Positions 1 through 4,523 of a stretch of 8,264 bases of DNA are shown in pieces (positions within the stretch are counted from its first letter, which is position 1; each line of letters opens with the position of its first letter). Both the position numbers and the translations under genes were made by a program. The DNA lies in the NCBI GenBank assembly GCA_050288085.1, contig JBNKDD010000256.1, positions 1-8,264 on the forward strand, given 5' to 3'. The DNA is from JBNKDD01 sp050288085. Its GTDB lineage: Bacteria > Chloroflexota > Anaerolineae > Aggregatilineales > UBA3940. Under the pieces are notes generated by a model, which was not told the origin of the DNA, ran no database searches, and saw nothing but the letters and a program-made list of their open reading frames with translations.

Positions 1-66
1 GTTGTGAAAAACAGCGAAATAATGAGCTTTCGTTGAGTAAAACGTTTATAAGAATAGGCTTGAACA

Positions 67-99
67 AATATCTATCTGTGAATAGAGCAGATAGATATT
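67..99. repeat. Perfect 12-bp inverted repeat, candidate operator
   Basis: AATATCTATCTG (67-78) is exactly reverse-complementary to CAGATAGATATT (88-99), with a 9-nt spacer. No T-tract follows, so it is a poor intrinsic terminator for an upstream gene. It sits just upstream of a possible -10 box (105-110) and 61 bp before the ATPase start, where a dimeric regulator could bind. It could also fold as an RNA hairpin if transcription starts further upstream. The symmetry is seen directly; the operator role is inference. Confidence 0.55.
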
Positions 100-104
100 A
101 TATG

Positions 105-110
105 TAAAAT
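105..110 (+). promoter_or_regulatory. Possible -10 box for the ATPase gene
   Basis: TAAAAT matches five of six bases of the sigma-70 -10 consensus and lies in an AT-rich stretch about 50 bp before the start codon. No convincing -35 hexamer stands 16-18 bp upstream; that space is filled by the right half of the 12-bp inverted repeat. This would fit an activator-dependent promoter. A weak alternative is TTGAGT (33-38) with TAGGCT (55-60). Neither assignment is strong. Confidence 0.25.
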
Positions 111-123
111 GACTATTATTTAA

Positions 124-133
124 GGCAATTGCC
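124..133. repeat. 10-bp perfect palindrome GGCAATTGCC
   Basis: GGCAATTGCC is its own reverse complement and lies 26 bp upstream of the ATPase start codon, after the putative -10 box. If transcription starts near 117 it falls at about +8 to +17, a position where a bound repressor could block elongation or initiation. It may also be a chance palindrome. No regulator gene for it is visible in the window. Confidence 0.35.
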
Positions 134-148
134 AATCTATTGGAACAT

Positions 149-154
149 AGGGGA
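149..154 (+). promoter_or_regulatory. Ribosome binding site of the ATPase gene
   Basis: AGGGGA is a strong Shine-Dalgarno match, separated by 5 nt from ATG at 160. It fixes the start of the 440-aa ATPase. Its sequence is the same as the site before the gene at 7338. Confidence 0.75.
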
Positions 155-159
155 TAGCC

Positions 160-1482
160 ATGACTGAAGAGACAGTCCAACTCCGGGACCTGATGATCGA
201 ACCGGGCAGCATAGAACAACTAGATATTCCTGCTGGCATTGTGGTAGATATTATCATGAGAATGCTTTTCCAGGAGAGCGAAGTTTCCCTTCAGCGGATG
301 TCAAAGGTAATCCGTCTGGACCTGGGATTGATAGATTCCCTGATGGAAGGATTGCAATCCGATCACCTGGTGGAGGTGGTCAGGGCTGGAGGGTTGGGAC
401 GTATGAGTTACGTCTATACCTTATCTGATGCCGGGCGGAATCGGTCTGCTGAAGCGCTGGATCGTTCTCAATATGTTGGCCCGGCCCCTGTACCGGTTGA
501 GAAATACACTCAGGCCATTATGCTGCAAACCGATATCCGGCACAACCTCACACCAAGAGATTTCCGTGATGGACTCAGTCACCTGATTCTGCCGGATGGA
601 TTCGAGCGTGCCCTGGGCCCGGCAGTTAACGAGGGAACCTCTTTGTTCCTGTATGGCCCGCCGGGTAATGGTAAAACGACTATTGCTGAAGCGATAGCCA
701 AACTGCTGTCCGGCACCACGCCGATCTGGATACCCTATGCATTGTATATCAGTGGCTACATCGTTAACCTATACGATGCCTTGATCCACCACCCGGTGCA
801 GTTTGACAAGCGGGAAAAGACCGGCGCACTGGGTATTGACGAGCGGTGGGGATTGTTCCAACGCCCGGTAGTGATGGCCGGTGGTGAGTTGACGATGTCC
901 TCCCTTGAACTGCGTTATGAGGAGACGGCTAAGTTCTATGAAGCGCCTTTGCAGCTCAAGGCCAATGGGGGGATGTTCCTGATCGACGACTTTGGCCGCC
1001 AGATCATGCGCCCCATCGAACTGCTGAACCGTTGGATTGTGCCGCTTGAAACCGGGATCGACTTCCTGCGGCTGCTGACTGGACAGACCTTGCAGATTCC
1101 CTTCCGACAGTTGATTGTGTTCAGTACCAACCTTGATCCCCTTGACCTGGCCGACGAAGCGTTCTACCGCCGTATCCAGATCAAAGTGCTGGTTGACAGC
1201 CCCGATGAGAAAATGTACTTCCAGATATTTGCGACGATGTGCAAGGCTTACAACCTTCAATTGGATAAAGAATCCTTTTTACATCTATTGCAAACATGGT
1301 ATCGAGATCAGGGCCGCTTGATGCAATCTGTCCATCCTCGTGACATTTTGAAGATTATGGTTGCCATGTGCGAATTCGATGGAGTCGATCCTCATATGAC
1401 CCCTGAACGGATTGATGATGCCTGCAAAGTGTATTTTGTCGGCATTGAGGAAAGCACCTGGTCAAAGGGTGGATTGCAGTAG
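160..1482 (+). CDS. AAA+ ATPase with N-terminal winged-helix-like domain
   Basis: This is a soluble 440-aa AAA+ ATPase with no signal peptide or membrane helix, so it should act in the cytoplasm by ATP-driven remodelling of a partner. Residues about 25-105 are helical and end in RMSYVYTLSDAGR, which resembles the wing of a winged-helix domain. The ATPase core shows Walker A GPPGNGKT (166-173), an insertion with the segment FYEAPLQLKANGG (259-271), Walker B FLIDDFGR (273-280; acidic pair D276, D277), sensor-1-like FSTN (321-324) and an arginine pair R337/R338 that could supply the finger. A helical lid follows (about 350-430). From memory, this Walker B/insertion pattern belongs to a widespread, poorly characterised bacterial ATPase family; I cannot name its substrate. 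ATG at 160 is supported by AGGGGA 5 nt upstream. A hairpin after the stop suggests it may be transcribed separately from the membrane-protein genes downstream. The ATPase call is sure; the role is unknown. Confidence 0.93.
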   Translation: MTEETVQLRDLMIEPGSIEQLDIPAGIVVDIIMRMLFQESEVSLQRMSKVIRLDLGLIDSLMEGLQSDHLVEVVRAGGLGRMSYVYTLSDAGRNRSAEALDRSQYVGPAPVPVEKYTQAIMLQTDIRHNLTPRDFRDGLSHLILPDGFERALGPAVNEGTSLFLYGPPGNGKTTIAEAIAKLLSGTTPIWIPYALYISGYIVNLYDALIHHPVQFDKREKTGALGIDERWGLFQRPVVMAGGELTMSSLELRYEETAKFYEAPLQLKANGGMFLIDDFGRQIMRPIELLNRWIVPLETGIDFLRLLTGQTLQIPFRQLIVFSTNLDPLDLADEAFYRRIQIKVLVDSPDEKMYFQIFATMCKAYNLQLDKESFLHLLQTWYRDQGRLMQSVHPRDILKIMVAMCEFDGVDPHMTPERIDDACKVYFVGIEESTWSKGGLQ

Positions 1483-1504
1483 CCGGTATTGCTGTTACAA
1501 TGTG

Positions 1505-1526
1505 CAGGGGTGCAGCCGCACCCCTG
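1505..1526 (+). terminator. Terminator-like hairpin after the ATPase gene
   Basis: CAGGGGTGC (1505-1513) pairs perfectly with GCACCCCTG (1518-1526) around a 4-nt AGCC loop, 22 nt after the TAG stop. The stem is GC-rich and followed by TTTGATT, a short and interrupted T-tract. It may be an intrinsic terminator of moderate strength or a small palindromic interspersed element; its AGGGG core recalls the larger palindrome at 4435-4483. Confidence 0.55.
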
Positions 1527-1560
1527 TTTGATTCTCCGTGCGGGGAAGCCAATTCGCTTA

Positions 1561-1589
1561 TTGCAGATTCAACATGGGCAAGGTAGAAT
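1561..1589 (+). promoter_or_regulatory. Possible sigma-70 promoter for the first membrane glycosidase-like gene
   Basis: TAGAAT (1584-1589) matches five of six -10 bases. TTGCAG (1561-1566) lies 17 bp upstream but keeps only the TTG of the -35 consensus. Transcription would start near 1596 and give a leader of about 84 nt containing the hairpin at 1618-1641. Placement downstream of a terminator-like hairpin supports a separate promoter here, but the -35 is weak. Confidence 0.3.
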
Positions 1590-1617
1590 GCGGCGCAAGT
1601 GAGAGGGTTTGAGCATT

Positions 1618-1641
1618 GGCGGCGACGGTCAAAATGCCGCC
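1618..1641 (+). other. Leader hairpin GGCGGC/GCCGCC followed by TTTT
   Basis: GGCGGC (1618-1623) pairs with GCCGCC (1636-1641) over a 12-nt loop and is followed directly by TTTTCG. An alternative pairing uses GCATT (1613-1617) with AATGC (1633-1637). The two pairings are mutually exclusive, so attenuation is conceivable, but I recognise no known riboswitch. It lies 38 bp before the start codon at 1680. Confidence 0.3.
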
Positions 1642-1670
1642 TTTTCGCTGCATCACCAGGCTATATTTAT

Positions 1671-1674
1671 AGGG
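1671..1674 (+). promoter_or_regulatory. Ribosome binding site that decides the start at 1680
   Basis: AGGG stands 5 nt before ATG at 1680, the same spacing as in the ATPase gene. The frame is open further upstream to a GTG at 1599. That extension would add 27 Arg-rich residues encoded by the hairpin-bearing leader, so the ATG is preferred. Confidence 0.6.
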
Positions 1675-1679
1675 ATGCT

Positions 1680-4427
1680 ATGACTGAGACCGAACAAGAT
1701 CAAGAAACTGAACTGGAACAAACGGCCAACCAGGAACCAGAGGCCGAACAAGAACAGACACCCCCACCAACACCTACCAGAAAGTTCCCCCTGTGGATCA
1801 TGATTGCCGGTGGCGGCTTACTATTTCTGCTGATACTGGCCGGGCTGGTTATCTTTGTCGTTTTACCTATGTTGACTGGGCCGTCTGTGCGGCTGGATGC
1901 GGCTAACCCCACGCTGGTACACCCGGATGGGTTGGCTGTTCAGATCACGGATGGTTCGCTGAAGGTTGGGATCGAAAGTATCCCCAGGGACACATTTTTG
2001 AACGGGGAAGCCGGGCGATCCTGGCAGCAAGCCCGCGATGTGTTACCGCCTAATCTGGCGGCGCTCAGCCCGGTCTATACGATTGAGATGCGCGGCGAAG
2101 GTCAGCTTGTGGCGGAGATGGCGATCCCGAATGGGGCGGATCCTCTATCGTTGTTGGATTTGTACCGGTGGGATTCGAAAAAGAAACAGTGGCTTTTTGT
2201 GCCGTCACAGGTCGATGCCACCCGTGACTTGATTACTTTTTCGCCGGAAGGCTCTTCGATGCATATCGTCGCCGTTCATGCTGAACCGCAGCAGCCGGAA
2301 GTCGGTGTGGTGGTCAGTGTGGGTGGCTCAGATGTCGGGTCGAACTATGGGTTGGCTATCCCTGAAGGCGTAGTGATCGATGCCGAGGGGCATCTTACCG
2401 GTGAGCCGGTTGAGGCATCGGCCAGCGTGGTTTTGCCCTTAGTTCAGAATCGGAAGGGCGGCTTCCTGGCTTATACCGATGCTGCCCAGCGCGGTGTGAT
2501 CATCGACCAATTGATGGGGCTGGTAGCCTCCTACGACGGCCTGGTGCTGGATTTTGATCCGGGCGAGGGGTATGCCGATTTTATAGCCGAGTTGGCAAAA
2601 GAGATTCATTCACATGGCAAGCGGCTAGATGTGATTGTTCACACCGATACATTGGCTGAGGTCGATGACCTATCCGCCTATGTTGATCGCTTCTGGCTCG
2701 CACCCGGCGATAATCCGACCGCCTACCTGCCTAACAGCGGTGTACAGGAATCGCTGGCCGAATTGGTGGGCCGGGTTAACCGGCAGCAAGCCGGATTGTT
2801 AGTCAGCGGCCTGACGGTTGATGTTGTCAACGATTCATCTACAATCATCCCGTTTGATCAGGCTTTGGAATTATTCGGCACTATTGAGCCTTTCTTTGAT
2901 CCTGCCGTCCCGCTGCCGCCGGAAAGTGAACTGCCGTTTCGCCTCTCCGGTAAGATTGACTCGATGGGCTTCGATGTGCCGCTTGGTATGAATTACCTGA
3001 CTTACTATGATGAGTCGAGCCAGCTTCACTATGTGTACTTCGGTTCTGCGCAGAATTTGCAGCGCCGGTTGGCCTGGGCACGGACTTATGGCCTGGGCGG
3101 AGTAGCGGTTTATGGGCTGGCCCACCCGGATGCTCCGGCCCAACTCGCCGATGGTTTAAGCGCCTTTCTGGGCGAACAGCAGATCGGTGATCCGGAGAAG
3201 CTGGCAATTGTATGGCGCGTTGACCAATCACAGGGAGGCCGCTTAAACGAGGACACAGGCGATCTATCGTTTATCCAATATATGTGGAAAGCGGTCACCG
3301 AACCCGGAAAATACGTGGTCAGCGCCGTTGTGCGTAATCAAAATGGAGAAAACGACCGGGGGAGTGTTGAAGTTCAGGTTGCTGAAGCGACCGCCGAAGA
3401 ACCGGTTGAGGAGCCAACACCGACCGCTACGCCGGAACCGGTCGAAACAGAAGAACCTGATGAGGAGGCCACACCAGAACCGGAAGCAACCCCGGTCACC
3501 GGGTCGATTGCTGCCGGATCGTTTGAACTGGGTGGGCAGACTCACACGCTTGAACACCCCGACCTGATGCGCCATGCCGGTATGAACTGGGTGAAGTTCC
3601 AGCATAAATGGGGAGACGGTGACGACGCAGCAGGGGCTGTTGGCGGGCGGATCAGCCAGGCGCACAGCCTGGGCTTTAAGGTGCTGCTCAGTATCCCTGG
3701 CGGCGATCATCCGACCGATATCAATTATGGCAGTTACGTCAATTTCCTGGCCGGTGTGGCCGCCCTGGGACCGGATGCTATCGAGATCTGGAACGAACAA
3801 AACATTGACCGGGAGTGGCCGCACGGGCAGATCGATGGGGCGAATTATGTTAATAACATGCTGGCTCCTGCCTATCAAGCGATCAAAGCCGCCAATCCGG
3901 ATGTGATGGTAATTTCAGGTGCTCCGGCTCCGACCGGGTTCTGGGGCGGTTGTTCTCCCGATGGCTGCGACGACTGGTTCTACCTGGCCCAGATGCGTGA
4001 TGCTGGTGCAGCTAATTACATGGACTGCGTGGGGGTTCACTATAACGAGGGTATCATCCCGCCATCCCAGAAAACCGGTGATCCACGCTCCGAGCACTAT
4101 ACCCGTTATTTCTCCGGTATGCTCGACCTGTACTACAGTTCGTTTGGCAAACCGGTCTGTTTCACCGAACTGGGTTTTCTGTCCTCAGATGGTTATGGGG
4201 CGCTCCCGGATTCATTCTCGTGGGCACAGGATACCTCAGTCGATGAGCAGGCGGCCTGGTTGGCCGAGGCGGCGGTTCTTTCATCACAGAGTGGTAAAGT
4301 CCGGTTGATGATCGTTTTCAACGTAGATTTCACCGTTTACGGATCAGACCCGCAGGGCGGTTATGCGATGATCCGGCCCGGTGGCTCCTGTCCAGCCTGT
4401 GATGCCCTTAACGCCGTCCAACCCTGA
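1680..4427 (+). CDS. Membrane-anchored protein with degenerate GH18-like and clan GH-A-like barrels (paralogue 1)
   Basis: A 915-aa type II membrane protein, with its ectodomain predicted outside the cell. Residues 1-33 form a Glu/Gln/Pro-rich cytoplasmic tail; RK (34-35) precedes a membrane helix (about 36-64). A beta-rich module follows (about 68-202) with LYRWD (161-165) and FVPSQ (173-177). Residues about 205-500 resemble the YaaH/GH18 barrel: YDGLVLDFD (285-293) aligns with the catalytic DGxxxDxE, but Asp293 replaces the glutamate; the typical ending appears as YVYFGSAQNL and GLGGVAVYGL. An Ig-like domain (about 506-570) and a Pro/Thr/Glu linker (571-608) lead to a clan GH-A-like barrel (about 613-900), nearest in look to GH39/GH5, with IEIWNE (acid/base E706), GVHYN (H787) and CFTELG (nucleophile E830). 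The C-terminus carries CPAC (904-907). It probably binds and hydrolyses a surface or environmental polysaccharide; the substrate cannot be read. Tandem TGATGA stops end the gene. Confidence 0.88.
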   Translation: MTETEQDQETELEQTANQEPEAEQEQTPPPTPTRKFPLWIMIAGGGLLFLLILAGLVIFVVLPMLTGPSVRLDAANPTLVHPDGLAVQITDGSLKVGIESIPRDTFLNGEAGRSWQQARDVLPPNLAALSPVYTIEMRGEGQLVAEMAIPNGADPLSLLDLYRWDSKKKQWLFVPSQVDATRDLITFSPEGSSMHIVAVHAEPQQPEVGVVVSVGGSDVGSNYGLAIPEGVVIDAEGHLTGEPVEASASVVLPLVQNRKGGFLAYTDAAQRGVIIDQLMGLVASYDGLVLDFDPGEGYADFIAELAKEIHSHGKRLDVIVHTDTLAEVDDLSAYVDRFWLAPGDNPTAYLPNSGVQESLAELVGRVNRQQAGLLVSGLTVDVVNDSSTIIPFDQALELFGTIEPFFDPAVPLPPESELPFRLSGKIDSMGFDVPLGMNYLTYYDESSQLHYVYFGSAQNLQRRLAWARTYGLGGVAVYGLAHPDAPAQLADGLSAFLGEQQIGDPEKLAIVWRVDQSQGGRLNEDTGDLSFIQYMWKAVTEPGKYVVSAVVRNQNGENDRGSVEVQVAEATAEEPVEEPTPTATPEPVETEEPDEEATPEPEATPVTGSIAAGSFELGGQTHTLEHPDLMRHAGMNWVKFQHKWGDGDDAAGAVGGRISQAHSLGFKVLLSIPGGDHPTDINYGSYVNFLAGVAALGPDAIEIWNEQNIDREWPHGQIDGANYVNNMLAPAYQAIKAANPDVMVISGAPAPTGFWGGCSPDGCDDWFYLAQMRDAGAANYMDCVGVHYNEGIIPPSQKTGDPRSEHYTRYFSGMLDLYYSSFGKPVCFTELGFLSSDGYGALPDSFSWAQDTSVDEQAAWLAEAAVLSSQSGKVRLMIVFNVDFTVYGSDPQGGYAMIRPGGSCPACDALNAVQP

Positions 4428-4434
4428 TGAAGAG

Positions 4435-4483
4435 TCTGTAGGGGCGACCGGAACAAACCTATGGTTTTTGTCGTCCCTACAGA
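4435..4483. repeat. Long palindromic stem-loop with TGTAGGGGCGAC core
   Basis: TCTGTAGGGGCGAC (4435-4448) pairs over all 14 positions with GTCGTCCCTACAGA (4470-4483), one pair being G-U in the RNA. Within the loop, AAACC (4455-4459) pairs with GGTTT (4463-4467) around TAT, giving a nested hairpin. It starts 8 nt after the first stop codon of paralogue 1 and fills half of the gap to paralogue 2. No T-run follows, so it is a poor classical terminator. From memory, palindromes with this core recur between genes in Chloroflexota and cyanobacteria, so a REP-like or miniature mobile element is likely. It could also stabilise or attenuate the mRNA. Confidence 0.7.
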
Positions 4484-4523
4484 TGGTTAAAGAGATGATT
4501 TACAAACAGCTCAGTTATCAAGT

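Noticed and set aside
67..99. Intrinsic terminator of a gene upstream of the window
   Set aside because: The stem is AT-rich and no run of T follows the right arm.
769..1260. Antisense open frame of 163 codons within the ATPase gene
   Set aside because: It overlaps the Walker B and sensor regions of the ATPase, whose motifs leave no doubt about the coding strand.
1599..1679. N-terminal extension of paralogue 1 from GTG at 1599
   Set aside because: The extra 27 residues are Arg-rich, come from a hairpin-bearing leader and lack a counterpart in the paralogues; ATG at 1680 has AGGG at the right spacing.
1591..1679. Known riboswitch, such as a cyclic di-GMP class
   Set aside because: The GCGCAAGTG and GGCGAC pieces look superficially suggestive, but no conserved core or tetraloop-receptor pattern could be assembled.
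3391..3504. Tandem repeat or CRISPR-like array in the Pro/Thr/Glu linker region
   Set aside because: The repetition is low-complexity amino acid composition in a coding linker; there are no regular units or spacers.
3264..3878. Antisense open frame of 204 codons
   Set aside because: It lies wholly opposite the linker and GH-A-like domain of paralogue 1, has no recognisable motif, and results from the codon bias of the real gene.
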